Source of the DNA: Atriophallophorus winterbourni
Lineage: Eukaryota; Platyhelminthes; Trematoda; Plagiorchiida; Microphallidae
Length of the DNA: 64,000 bases
Reading direction: 5' to 3'
Assembly (NCBI GenBank): GCA_013407085.1
Contig: JACCGJ010005176.1
Coordinates: forward strand, 1-64,000
The position numbers and the translations under genes were made by a program. Shown one piece after another: positions 34,710 to 48,554 of the stretch. Below the pieces are notes generated by a model. That model searched no databases, was not told where the DNA came from, and saw only the letters and a program-made list of their open reading frames with translations. Position 1 is the first letter of the stretch; each line of letters begins with the position of its first letter.

Positions 34710-34869
34710 TATTTCGGATAGCGTTCAAGCGATTGTTTAAACTTTACGCTAGTTGTAGTAATGAATGTATATACAAGCTGTTTGTTGCAATTACGATTCA
34801 TGAAATGGTCTGACGAATATTGAGTGCAAAATCATGGCGCATTTTTTCGATCATACTCCGCTTCATCAA

Positions 34870-34978
34870 CGGATTCAAGATTTATGGTTGAAAAAGCAAT
34901 TAATCTTACAATATATATACACCAAATCGGCAGGTAGGGAATTCCAGACAAAGCACGCACGCATCGAATAAAAATTCA
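34870..34978 (-). mobile_element. LINE 3'-terminal fragment (mirror)
   Basis: Mirror of 18290-18410. Beyond this point (34990 onward) the two arms become clearly less similar. Confidence 0.7.
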
Positions 34979-35379
34979 CAATTACAATGTTATTCAACGC
35001 ATATATACATGTCTTGCTATGTTAATCGTAATCCGAGACTAATGTAATCAACAACAATGAGAATAACACCGATTCTAGACAAGCACATGACACAATATTC
35101 ACTAAATTTTAGTTGAGAGATCATCCCAAACTTAAGACTCAACATAATATAACAAGACAATTCGACATTATCTAACTCACCTTGATCAATTTGGCGAAAC
35201 CTTCCGTATCGTGAGTCTGTTACCTCGGGTAGTGAGCAAGTCAAGGGCATCCAAATCTATTGCAGGATTACGCGTCAGTTAGTCAAACGATCACTGTACG
35301 CCAGCTGACAAGGCGTCATGTGAACGTGAAACGTTCACCAATGGGAATGCGGCATATGTATCAATGACATACTTTGGTG

Positions 35380-36090
35380 GATCCAATAAGAATTGTCGGA
35401 AATTATGATCCTAGTCTGTGTGGCCCTCAGACGAGTTTCACTGTTTACTCATAGGGTGGGGCGCTGATTCATTGTTGGCTCAGTACCACAGTCTGTTAAG
35501 AGTCTGTGGGATTGAAACCAGACAACGACTCCCCCGCATGTGATGATTTTTGCGAGTATCAAATTTCAAAATGCAATCCACTCGGTGCACTATGGCGCCA
35601 GGAGAGTAGTGGGAAGCGTTGCTACCGGTGATTCAGCTGTGGGACAAGGTACTGCGGTTGTCTGTGTTATGGAAACCAGACAACGAATCCCCCGTTTGTG
35701 ATGATTTTTGCGAGTATCAAATTTCAAAATGCAATCAACTCGGTGCACTATGGCGCCAGGAGAGTAGTGGGAAGAGTTGCTACCGGTGATATTAATTGTC
35801 GGAAATAATGATCCCAGTATCTGTGGCGCTCAGACGAGTTCCACTGTTTACTTGTAGGTGGAGCGCATATTCATTGTTGGCTCAGTGCCAGAGGACAACG
35901 AAGTGGCCTGACAACTCAATCACGTTGTGCCCCATCACCGAGTATCCTACTGTTCAATCGCAAATGGCAACTATCCTCACTGCAGTCCTGGTTCCATAGT
36001 GATTGCATTTTGAAATTTGATACTCGTAAACATCATAACATGCGGGGAGTCGTTGTCTGGTTTCCACAGACAACTGCAGTGCCTTGTATT
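35380..36090. repeat. Complex repeat block (mirror)
   Basis: Mirror of 17160-17890 with the CAGACAACGACTCC, GGCGCCAGGAGAGTAGTGGG and TGAGCCAACAATGAATA elements; a few indels distinguish the copies. Confidence 0.6.
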
Positions 36091-37059
36091 TGATTAATTT
36101 GTCAAACTTTGAATAACTGGTAAAATGTTGCGAATTATAGATTCAGAGTTCATTTTCCAACGTTTCATTTAGCATTTCATTTGTAACATTCTTATTACTT
36201 TGTGAAGCCGAACTCTACTGCAGCAAACAGCATTACTCTCTATTCTGGAGAGAAATATGGGATATGAAAAACTGTTCGACAATGTCAGCATTTCGTAAAT
36301 CTTATTCAAACCTTAGTTAGTCGAAATGGCTTCTAGTTTCAAGGTGCTTCTACTTTCTAGTTGTGTTGCTCTGTCAAAAATTGATCACGAATGAGCATTG
36401 TGATCCCTTACACTGCAGTGTACGAACATTTTACTCTTCAATCTCACAGTATAGTATAGCGGAATATTGTAGCGAATGAAACATGATATGCTTATTGTTC
36501 CCAGAATGATACTAGCATCAATGATAAACTCGGTGTCTCGTGTGATGAGTAAGAAAAAACGTTTTCTCAGTCTCTCATGTTATATTTCTTTGGCGGCTGA
36601 TAATCTCGAACTCAAAAAGCCCTCCGTATGCACATTACCGACGAATGCTTCAACAGAATATCTGAAACACGAATATTAAGTTAGTTGTGAATAGGCATTG
36701 GGAAGCAAAAACATTCAATACGCCGAGCATAATTGAACGACTATCAGTTGTTTGTTGATGTACACTCTGGTAGATCGAACGCAACATTTCCACATTTCAT
36801 CAGAGGATTGTTATCCATCTCAATGAGGAGCGTTTTAAAAGCTTTTTATCTAGTTTTATAGCCCGCGTCTTAGAGGGTGACCTGATAAGTCGAACAAAGA
36901 GTTGCGCTTACTCACACACTTGAATAAATAATATGCTCAGACTATTCTCGGTATATGCATACGACTTATTTAAGTAATATCATCTAAACATTACACATCT
37001 GTTGATTATATTTGAACATAGGTTTATGGTAATGGAATGAATTCGCCAACATGCAAAGA

Positions 37060-37245
37060 CGATCTGCATGAGCAAAACCAAAGTCCTTCGCAAGACACGG
37101 ATCGTTATAAGCGGATTGGAAGAGCAGCTGCTATCTTGCTCGTGTATGGGGCATCCGCAAGTTGACTCTGATCGTACACAGCACGTGTGTAATGAACGTT
37201 TTACTTTACGGCAGCGAGACCTGGATGATCCACGCAAGGCGTGAA
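37060..37245 (+). mobile_element. RTE-like LINE fragment (mirror)
   Basis: Reads VMNVLLYGSETW then IHARR on the + strand; mirror of 16003-16190. Confidence 0.7.
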
Positions 37246-37515
37246 AAGCCCTTGGAAATTCATGTTCAGTAGAACCATTCGCACGATGTTAAACTCTATA
37301 CATCAACTGCTTCACCCACAAATGAAAGGAAATATGTCAGAAGTTTTACGCGGCAATTTATATTTGCGAAATAAATTATATTGCTCAAAACAGGTTCGAA
37401 GCGAGACAATTGGGAATGCGACCCAAATTGACGCAAGGCTGCATAAAAGCACCATTTTAATGGCGAATTTGCTTAAACATTGATGCAATGCTGCGCTGGT
37501 TCAACTTCAATCAGT

Positions 37516-40500
37516 TCATGTGTGCGTATACGTCAAGTCAAAATCGAATGACTTTCCGTTTGTAACCGGCGTCGCAAGTCGAAGGTGAAGTTTCTTCGTT
37601 TGGGAATAATCGGTCTCGAATGATTGTTCCTTTGGGAAACGTGCAACGCGTTTTCCTTTTGGACTGTCTTGGTAAACATCAATGAATTGTGTTTTGCCAT
37701 GATTCTGTTGAATTGAAACGCGGAAAATATAGATTTATGAAATGTAAAACAACCCAGTATTCAATTATTATTGTCCCAAAGATTTAATGATATATGATAA
37801 TCAATGCATTTATGACCGAATACTCATTGTCAATGAATAATGAGTGACAATGTTCTGGTTTACAACGAAGACGTCATGATAACATAGCGATAAAATCATA
37901 AGTTGAGATATAAAGTAAGAAGCGTGACGATCGATGCACACCAATGAGGAGTTTCGTCAGTATGTGCGGGCAACCACGGGGTTAGTTTGGCGTTCTAATA
38001 TAACCTTATTGTCCTTATTACATATTCTGGGAACGAATATCGTCGGAATCTGACAACGACTGAATAGAAATATATGTGCCACTTCTATTTATATTGTAGG
38101 TTCAAAGTTCAAAGTTCAAAGTTGTAGGTTATGCAGCATATTAGCGTCAACTTGTGTCTTGTTGGAGGTTTTGTCGGCATGATATGTTGCACTGAGGAGG
38201 AAATTGTTTGGAAATCATTGTATTTTTGGATAATGTCCATTCTGTTCCTTGCTTCTCAGATGTTGGAATATTTTTATAACTGTCGGTAATAAAGGCGTTA
38301 TTTATTTTTCAGCTAAATTGGCTAATCTAGGCAATAAATGATCCACGGTTCCAAAATGTTGAGCTGTTAGGATTCGCAGCATTACGAGATTGGTGAACCG
38401 CCATTTATGAACACATGTTGCTTCCGAACTACATAAACATTAATTAGCTACTGAAATTCAATTCCATAAATCATTCATCTAAAGTATTGAAAACATCCAC
38501 TTGTCGGTGGGAATATTTCAAACATTTCAATGGGATTGTACATTGGTTATCAATCATAAATGAATTGCGTTCTCACCATATTGGAGTCTTTCGGTGTGAA
38601 TTCTAGTTTGATTTTCTTGTTTTTTTGTATTCGAACAAATAAATCACAAAACACGTATCCGTTTTGAATTGAATTCGTTACAGGTGGACTGATAACCCCA
38701 TTTTTGCCGGAATATGTTTTACCGCATTTACCTAATCGAAATAAAAGCAGAAAAGATGCACGAAAAGTTATCAAAAGCGAAGTAACTTAATCTAATCCAA
38801 TCACTTACCACCATCCTGTAGATCCAAGCGTTTCCCTGCAAATTTGAAATGGTTTGAAGCAAGCAGATTAAATTTAACAAGTTTCGAACGACTCGTATGT
38901 ATTCTTATGATATTTCTGACCAATTAATACTGTATAAACATTTTTCATACAAAGAAACCAATAAACAAGCAAGCTAACAGACCACTGACAATTACACATC
39001 CTCGGTTTTCTGCGTTAAGCATTTATGCTGATATGCGTGGATGAATCAGACCTCATTATTTATATAGGCGATTGTATCAGGCTTAAAATGAACGATTTGA
39101 CGAAGTCAGTTAATGAAGATTCCTACGTATTTCGACTATTAGGCTGTACGCCTTGTTGGAAAACATTGGGGATTTAGGAGCTAAGAATTTCATTGAATTT
39201 TCCAAATTTATCTAATAGGATAAGATGTATACAGCACATCAGCTTTTGAGATAATTTCATACATTATTTCAGACAACTAATTCGAGCAAATCAAATTATA
39301 ACATTCTAATCGAAGATTTCTGAAACTTACATTTTGACCTTCACCCGTTAATCATAATTTGCGGGTTTATACTGATTTATTCTCTATTATTATGATAAGT
39401 AAACCGAATTTCAATCAATATTTAAACGGTGAAAATTCAATACGTACTGGATGTATAACGGCCTCTGAAATTTAAACCTTCTTTATTTTTGATCACCGTC
39501 GACACACGAAGTTCGAAATGATTATCCGGAAGTATGACTTCATATCGTCCAGATTCAACGCTAGATTTCGTAACCCTCAATGCTGAATTTGAGTTCGGAA
39601 CGTAAATATCTAATGCGCCATTCGATTTTGGCTCCGTATCCTGGAGAATTAAAGTCAAACAATGTCAATATATATATGTCTTAGCGAAGTACAACCAGTA
39701 AGTAATAACAAATTCTTTTTTATTGGAACATTATTTCACATTTATCCCGATATTTTCTCCCTTATATCATCCTGTCTGTGCTCTTTCTTTTGACCAATAC
39801 AGCGGTTGCCTTGGTTTGATATTTAACATGTACGAAATGTATTAGTTACTCTAAAAACTTTGGTTGCAATCAAAATGCGTCAATTTCGCCCTCTCGCGTT
39901 TAAAACATTGAAATGTCCATGATAGTCCACCGCTGAAGTATCAATGCTACGGCTTGGCATGCATTATTCTCAAACGAATACAATATGAAACATGAAGTCA
40001 ATAATATCTCATAGATTCATTTGAATTTTGCCCAAATGCATTAAATACAGGGCTACTGCACAACTCCGCGAAATATACTTATTAACTCTTGAATCCACCT
40101 ACAATATTCAATAAAATAATGATATATAAAACAGACATTATGTAGATCCTCATAAAAGTATAAGCGTAGCCATTAATAATTAAACAGTTGTAATGAACTT
40201 AACAAGTAGAAAAATGTGATGTGTTAAAATAGGAGATGTAAATATTTGCTTACTGTTATTGAATCAAATATGACTCGAGCTGACTTGTTACTGGCGGCAA
40301 CATAATTGATTGAGCATGCCAAGAACGTATCGGATAATGGTGCGTATTTAGGTGGACTGAGTCTCTTCCCATTCGCAACAACCGTTTCACCACATTGATC
40401 TGAAGGGAATTTGATCGGAATGCGATTACATACACGGAATCAATGATGAAAGCGAAATGACTACAATGATACATACCCCCAACTTTGTTTGTAGGACTTG

Positions 40501-42229
40501 GGACTGAAAGTTAAACGATATTAATACATTGAACCATTGATGACTTTTTAAACACATGTATTTTGATTTATGGTTGAACAATGTTCACAACATACTTGCT
40601 GTGTAATTAACCATCAGATCTGCGGCAAATGGTTCGTGTAGATTACGGAACTGGCCCAAACATAAAATGTTCGAACTCGACGTATATCCATCCTTTTTAG
40701 CGTAATCGAAAAACTCGTACTGCGTTACTTCTCCAAGTTTTGAAATTTCATTGATATATATTAGATAGGGGCTGGGGCATAAATTCTGAAATTGATTTTG
40801 AATTGTTCTTTATCGTTCACATAGAAATCTACATATTGCGCAAACGTCGTACACAAACATATCTAACTTAATGTAAAGCCGTGGATTTGCGAATTAAAAT
40901 ACCCCATAGAATGACATGAATCATGATTTTATCAAAATATGATATCAGTTATCCGTAGCATAGCATAACGCGACTGTAATTTTACAGTTAACACTCGAGA
41001 TTTATCTTTAAACCTGTAAATTGTGATGAAATTCAATGAGAATATATACGAATGTTTATAAATGATATCCAATTTCACGTGTACTGAGATATGCTATTTC
41101 GAACGTTTATTTCAGGCTGCTCGAAACTATTCAACACATTATTAGCTCTGTTAGAACTGGAACACTAGTAATTTGTTTATTGTGTCAATATCCGTTTTTA
41201 ATGAACTCACAGATAAATCAGCAATCTTCAGATGCACAATCATTGTCGCGGGCACGCTGATCTCGAAATCGCATTGAATGTTTTCACCCAGTTTGTCCAC
41301 ATAATCACGCGTTAAAAAACCGCCAGAGGTGCCCGAAATTTGCACTCCGATTCCGACTGAAATAAGACATAATTGTAGACTAAACACTTGCTAGCAGTTT
41401 TCGATACAATGAAACGTTTGATTAAACTGATTAGAATTATTGCTTTACATAGAAAACAAATAACTTAATTTAAAGACTCATCAAATAACTTTGCTAAGTT
41501 GCTACGAATCCATGAATAATCGGTTCATCTTTAGCTTGCTCTGATCATTCCGTAAACTACATTCTGATTCAATTTCTTGTTCTTTATATAAATTCATATG
41601 TTGAATGTAAATCTGATGATAAAGTTTTTATTCAATGAGCTTGTGTTCCTGATCTTCAATAATTTACACTTCTGTTCATTTTGATCTAATACCACCATGG
41701 GTAACTGCGCGCTTCGAATTTTCAAGTGGGATGCTGAATGTTGTTGAAGTCTTGAGATTTTTACTGCAGCATAAAGTAAACAAGCTGTACGAGTCTTTGT
41801 TCTTGAGCATTGATGTGCATTGTAGATAATTGATTGAAGATAAGAGAATAACAGCATTTGTAGCGTAACCAAATGAGCTAAAACACCTGAGTATTCAGGA
41901 CGAAATGTTCACCTCTTTTTGTAACTGTTCGATGTTCGGACAACTCACAATATACAGTCATAAACGTCCCATTAAAATCACCCAACCATTCTAAGTAGCA
42001 TCTGATCTGGAACAATTTAACGTTTTCTGAGCTGTAATGATTTTATTAAAATCTAGCATTGACCTAATCACACTATTGCATGACTGCGTTTAAACTAGTT
42101 GAAAAGGCAAATATATAAATGGGAGAACTATTGATACATTGATATATTTTTATACAGAGGGTTGAGGGACTTACGTTCCAGCGAACACAAAATATTGACC
42201 ACACAGTAGAGCAAGATTTTTGTTGTCAT
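37516..42229 (-). CDS. Secreted protein with three CUB-like domains, nine exons (right copy)
   Basis: Exons on the minus strand in coding order: 42229-42175, 41356-41211, 40785-40596, 40503-40477, 40399-40254, 39640-39448, 38835-38809, 38731-38577, 37704-37516. Every exon has the same length as in the left gene, all splice sites are kept, and no stop or frameshift was found, so it should encode a 375-residue paralogue. Residue changes noticed: Ala to Pro in exon 3, Gly to Asp in linker exon 7, Lys to Asn in exon 8, Arg to Gly and Phe-Lys to Leu-Thr in exon 9; exons 2, 5 and 6 appear identical. Introns carry more substitutions and several indels. TATAAAAG at 42266-42273 is retained. The function is unknown, as for the left copy. 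Confidence 0.82.
38094..38130 (-). repeat. Tail-only insertion flanked by a 9 bp duplication
   Basis: TTGTAGGTT occurs at 38094-38102 and 38122-38130, enclosing about two and a half CAAAGTT units. The left arm has a single uninterrupted site at the matching place (near 15155). This looks like an extremely short LINE insertion made only of the 3' repeat tail. Confidence 0.6.
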
Positions 42230-44679
42230 TTCAGATATTGGCTTGAACGCAGTTCACTTGAAACGCTTTTATAGAGTGCATATTGTAGTACAAGAAAACA
42301 AAACCACCTAAGAATGTTTGAAAGAATGTAAATCACGCCACACGTTAACCTTAAGTAAAATGTCCTTATGCAGGGGTGGATGAGCGTTTTAGTACATTTT
42401 TAAAAAGGTAGAGGTGAAATAAATCGGCGTCTGTTATTGAGCCTATCGTTCACACGTATAGTCCTAAAGTTATTGTTACTATAGACGTTGGTTAGAAATA
42501 AACGTTTCATTTATACCAGCTTGAATAATGCCAAGAAACAATTCTGAGTTAAGAATGAAGCAGAAAACTGGAAAGAAAAGATAAATCGTTCTATTTCGTG
42601 TCATGTGAAATGTAATATTCACGTTAATATTCAAGTTCTAACGATTTCAGGTGTATGGTACAGAATGTGAACTGTCACAAATAGCTTTACTGTTGGAATA
42701 AAAAAAATATTTTTATCGGGAATTCGTTGAAAATTGAATTCCATTTTTTGAAATTTGTTGTTTTGAACTTCCAAAGTTGAATATCACGAAATCGACCGAA
42801 AAGGACCAAGGCGATTAACAAATAGTTTGTAAGCCAAGCGAGACAATTTTCAGTGACAAAAGTACTCCATAATTACATGTAAATCCATCAAACACTCCAC
42901 GACTATTTTCGTGTCGTTTGCATCAGCATGCACATAACTTTCTCTACACATTTATGTTTCCATGTGTGATTAAACCGATTGCTCATATCAGCCTCTTCCA
43001 TCTGTAGCTTTCTAACTTTGTCAGATCTTTAACCTCTTCGTTAGGAAACACGATTCTTGATCGTTTTTGCACCCATGTGAAGGGTGTGATCACCATGATA
43101 TCGGTGTTGATTTGGGTGGTGGAACATTATGCATGTAACATCATTTGCATTTGCTCAAAGTAGCAGAGAAATAAACTCAAGTGAATTTACATTTACATGA
43201 CAGTAATAAGAGGATGGTGAACATTAGACCCCTTTGTAGACGAACCGAAGTTGAACGGAGTTACAATTAGCCTACATCGCGATTATAAAATGTTATAATT
43301 CTATGCCACTGTTGTACAGGGTTCTTACAATAAACCAAGATGTTCAAATGAAGAATTACAAAGTGATTCCTGGCCGAGCGCTCGATGCGCTTAGTAACGT
43401 GCAATATTGTGCGATGCCTGGAATCACTTCGTTATTAAGGTTCAATCAATACCCTTAATCTGTTCAGACCCCAAGTTCTATTGACTTCCAAAGATACATC
43501 AAGCTGGTGTTGCTCCGCGGTTCTTCGCATGTAGAAATGGATAACCAACACACGCGATAGCTAGGCGTCTAACTTAATTGTTGAAACCGCTAATCAGAAA
43601 TACTATTATTTTTATTAAGAAACACTTTGTCTATGTTTGTCGCCTAAATACCGTAACGCTCCAGGACGAAGAACCAATGGTACGTGTTGTCGTATGTGTT
43701 TTATTAATGATTTTAAACACCACGAGTGCTCGTATCAGCAAGTGGAATGTTTATTGATAGGATTATCGAATTCTCAAGTGCTGGCTAATAGATGTATTGT
43801 CAATTTTGAGGTGTTAACATTATGAATGTCAGCTCATGATTCAAATGTACGATACGTGATGATTTATTCTACATCATAAGGTACGATGGATTAATAGCAT
43901 TCCATAATTAGCGAATTCATCACACCTTCAGGTTGGATCATTTAAACTAACGCACATTATATATCTATAATATAATTCAAACTAGGCATATATATAATAT
44001 CGTAGAATAACTTATCATGTCATATAATAATAATCATATAAAATATATGTTGTTCTGCACCAAACGTCGCCTCTATAAAGAACAACCTATCGTCTACAAT
44101 CAATTAAAAAGTTGAGGCGATGTAACTCCACTGTTCTGAATATGGAATAGGGATTTTTGAATACCATTATCTATAATGTAAGCTTACACTCAATCTACCT
44201 TTGAACATTTTGATATATGTTAATAGCAAACACTATCATTAGAGGAGAAACTAACTCAAATAACCAATTGATCTCTTCTAAGGTGTTTAAGCCGTATCGA
44301 TCAATCCTGTGTTGTCTTGTATGAACTTAAGGTGCCGTTCGACTTTTAATTACACGGTCTTGGCTGGAATCCTACCGCAGTTGCACAGTTCAATGCCTAA
44401 ACCAGATCCCCACAATCTTCAGGTGTGAAAGGAGATTCAACACTAGTTGAGATAATAAATGAATCAGCACAGAATACTGTCCAGTGAATGGAATAGCATC
44501 CCCTATACCGCTTTGTGTTGAAGAAATTGAAAATTAGACAAGGCCTTATTATTCCACAAGTCCTGATAAGGACGTACCTGTAAGGAGAAACCAGATTGTA
44601 CGCATTGCTTCCAGTTAACTACGACACTCGTATAGACTCCATGAGGTTTGTCCTGCCCCCAGATTACGCTGGCCTGGCA

Positions 44680-44681
<2 letters not shown>

Positions 44682-44719
<38 letters not shown>

Positions 44720-45895
44720 CCTGACTGATCGGTTTGTTCAAGTCTCTGTGGACGGTGCTCTATCGAAGTCGGTAGCCGTGACAAGTGGAGTGCCTCAGGG
44801 ATCCGTCCTCGGACCAATCCTTTTCGCGCTTTATGCTAATGGCATACCAGCTCTCATCAATTACAAGATCGTACTGTTCGCGGACGATATAGAAGTGTGG
44901 TCGAAGATAAGTAAGTCGGAAGACAGCGAACTGCTCCAGAAGGATCTGGACAACCTCCAGGCTTGGTCCCTAAAATATCGCATATTTTTCAATTTTCAAA
45001 AGTGTCGCATGGTTAACATTGGCAAATATGTGGAGTACCAGTATTTTCTTGGAACACACAGTCTCTCGTGGACCATGGAACAAAGGGACTTGGGTGTGTT
45101 AATAAGCAACACCCTAGGAATGTCGAGCCACTGCAACTACGTCTATCGCAAAACATCACAGAAATTGTCACCCCTAAAGAGAATTTTCGGTAGATTCTCA
45201 AAACAGACAATTCCTTGTTTTATAAATACGTACATCAGGCCCACGATGGAATATGCGGTTCAAGCATGGTCGCCATGGCCTTAAAAAGATGTTGTGACTT
45301 TGCAACGAGCTACCAAACTTGTAACTGGACTCAGCCGGAAACCCTACAATGAGCGAATCAAAACGCTAAATTTATTTGATTATCCACGTCGTCGTCTGGT
45401 CTGGATTCTGGTTTACAATATTTTGAATACCAAAAATCACCCTCTACAATGCTTATTGAATCTACGGAGCTCGCATAATACAAGAGCTCACACATTTACT
45501 CTAACTGTCCCTCACTCGAGACTAAACTGCAGACGACATTTTCGCCGTGCGAGTTTGTTTTACTTGGAACAATCTGCCAGATAATGTTGTAAACTCACCA
45601 AACCAGCAAACTTCCAAGAGAAGCCTTGATGCCTATTTGACTCCTAACCCGTGCATTGAAGAAAACTATACATCTTAACACCATACACCTACATTTGTTA
45701 TCCCACCAATCGAAAACAATTTCTGCCCTTGGATATTTACTTGATTCTTGAATTACCCAGTAAGCAATCTAATCCCATTTTTGCTTGCTATATTATTCGT
45801 TGTTGTCATATTATTCTGTGGTTTTTTGTAAAGCTATATGCTTTTTAGACCATTAAAATTGAATTGAATTGACTTGAATATATATATATATATAA
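44682..45895 (+). mobile_element. 5'-truncated CR1-like LINE inserted in a (TA)n tract
   Basis: From about 44718 the + strand encodes YLTDRFVQVSVDGALSKS, SGVPQGSVLGPILFALYAN, the catalytic LFADDIEVW, then after a stop at 45283 and a frame change RATKLVTGLSRKPYNERI and RLNCRRHF. The 3' end has CCATTAAAATTGAATTGAAT and then (TA)n. (TA)n lies on both sides (44682-44717 and 45876-45893), and segment D at 3418-3434 has one uninterrupted (TA)n. The insertion therefore followed the duplication of D, or was lost cleanly from the other copy, which is less likely. Confidence 0.88.
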
Positions 45896-47859
45896 CATTG
45901 ATTTTACTCATGTACAGATTACCTGGTAAAAGTTTTATTATTTTTAAATCAAATATAATAGAGATTGAAAGCACCACATTATTTGTTCATTTACGCTTCA
46001 GCTTGCGTCGTAATCAACTTGCACTAATAAATTCCAAACTTATTGTTTTTGAGTTAAAATACCAACGATGACCTAGTTACCTGAAGTTGATCTAATAAAT
46101 TGTTTTTTTGTTCTCTTGTCCACGTATTGCACAAGAAAAAATGTTTACGTGCAAGCAGCACGTGAGAATTGTTTTGTGAGCAGCTTCACCAACGTAACTT
46201 GAATTTTTGGGGCAGGTGTTTGAAAATCTAAAACTAATTTCACATGGTCTATGGATATTACGCAATATCACTTGAAAATATAATGAATCATTTGGTTTAT
46301 CATTTTTGTTGATGATATACGATCTAGCATGTTTAATATTTGATACTCTTTGAGATGCGGTTCGATTATTTAACAATTCTGAAGCGATTATGTCGCGGTA
46401 ATTATATTATAAAATCATGTAATAATGAGTAGTTACAATAAAATAAAATAAGATCAAAGGATCATGATCAAACTCGCCAAGTGACATTTTGTTTGGTTTG
46501 CTATTTTGAAAACTCCACTGAAACGTAAAAAACACAAAATGATATACATCACGATGAATATTCTGGTTATTATTCAACCATTGTGTTTGTGGAACTGAGA
46601 ACTTTCGTTGCATTTATGTGCAATTCAGAGTGCAGCAATAGACATCGAAGTAATGAGACCAACAGCGTCACATTATTTTATGCTTATACCTTGTGTTTAA
46701 AAACGTAATCGTAAGTTTTATACGAGTTGCCGATTTTGCACTCGATTTATTCTCGACAAAAAATGAAAATAGCTTCATGAAAAGTTTATGGAATCGTGAA
46801 TTTAATGCCAATGCATTACAATCTGGATTCGTGTTTCGCATTAAGGAAACATTAAATGTGTTTCAATTTTACTAGACCTGAATTGCATTCTTATTGAAGG
46901 TAAGTGTAGAATCCATAAAATGGAGGTTTGTAAGGTTTTTCGTGAACCCAATAACCAGATTTTCAAACGGTGTAGTTTTGAAGTCATAATGACCTCAAGA
47001 TTACAGTTCACGCAACCAATATTTTATACTTGACCAATTTTTCTGGCTTATGCTCACTTGAGCATTTGTCTCGCCTTTCTATTTTAATATGATTGTTGTC
47101 TATTCTCTACCGTGAAGTAAGGGTTAGTTGAAAATCAATTGAAGCTTGGATTTAAACCCATTAGAATTCATAACGAAATCCTGCGTCATAAGCAATTAGA
47201 TACTTATAAATTATTTAACAAATAGATTGCGAAACTAGCATTAATGTACATGTATTGTATGTTGGCCTAAAATTATTGTTGGAATCCCAAGTTAGCTGCA
47301 TGTTAAACACAGAACGCAGATGCATGCACCGTATAAAGTCAGCGTATCAAACTGGAGCTGAACGCATTCACCACATAGATGACAGGCCAATATTCTTTGT
47401 ATAATGTAAGTGCATTTACGATAATAAAAACACTTTGTGCGATATTTTACAGCCGAATTTAGGTGAAAATTCTCGTATCTCACATAATATAATTAAGATC
47501 AACGGTAATAGTCAGGACAGAGAACGTGGCTAAATGGCAATTCACTAAAAAGCTTCACGAATATCTGCTATTCTGGATGAGAAACGGTGAGCATTTCTAA
47601 GTTCGCTAAACGTTGCGAAAATGGCTGTTCTACTGAAATATGCCTAGGTATTCAAAACTCTGCGAATACTGGTAATTTTTTAAAGTATGCATGATGGGAT
47701 CACGAAAGCCATTGGTCTAAACAAATCAAAAACTGCTCATGATGAAATTACTTTATGATAACCCAATTTTCTGCAGAATTCAGCAGACGGAATGCTCGGT
47801 CTTACAATTTTGTTATAGACACTTATGACAGATCGGTTTTACAGCATATACCCGGAACA

Positions 47860-48375
47860 CCCACGCATGTCGCGAAGCATCCGTCGTATCTTGAACATAT
47901 GGTGGATGGACAAAGTGACTAATGCCGAAGTGCTTTCAAAATCTGGTCAACAGAACATGTTCACCCTACAACAACAGCACCTCCTGCTGTGGTTTGGCTA
48001 CGTCTACCGAATGCAAAATGGTCGTATTCTGAAAGATCTTCTCTAAGGTGAGTTGCAATCGAGAGTAGACCATTAGGCAGACCGCACTTGCGGTACAAAG
48101 ACGTTTGCAAAGGATATATGAAAGCTCTTTGCATCAACCCAGCGAGTTGGGAAGAACTTGCTCTTGGCCGCACAGGTTAAAGACATTGTGTAAAGCGTCT
48201 TCTGTAATCTGGGGAGGATCAAATACAGCTCTTGGCTGCTGAACGCAGATCACGCCGCCGGCGTGCAACTGACGCCCAACGAACGAGTTCTTCCTATCTC
48301 TGCAAGCGGTGCTGCAGATATTCTTCTTATCGAAGCGGAATGTTTAGTCGTTCGAAAAACTGTAAAACATAAAAA
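47860..48375 (+). mobile_element. RTE-like LINE C-terminal fragment (copy 2)
   Basis: Counterpart of 5400-5950: SIRRILNIWWMDKVTNAEVL, LLWFGYVYRMQNGRI, with extra stops and a deletion before the first block. Confidence 0.78.
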
Positions 48376-48554
48376 TTCCTACGAGTGTGACGTACTTTTA
48401 TGGTCAACATCGACAGAAGGAGGCCAACAACAACAACAACAATTTGAAAATATCAAAAGTTTACCAACCATGAAACACGTAGATAATCCCACTACGTTTG
48501 ATGAGTTCAATGAACCCATCGGCCGCTTAGCGAAAGGAAATTCTCCTCTCAGAA

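Larger units (their letters stand above)
28529..43272 (-). repeat. Palindrome, right arm
   Basis: Reverse complement of 10007-24749. It begins inside LINE ORF2 (ATCAGCAC at 28529) and ends beside segment D' at about 43272. All contents of the left arm are present in mirror order, including a second CUB gene. Confidence 0.92.
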
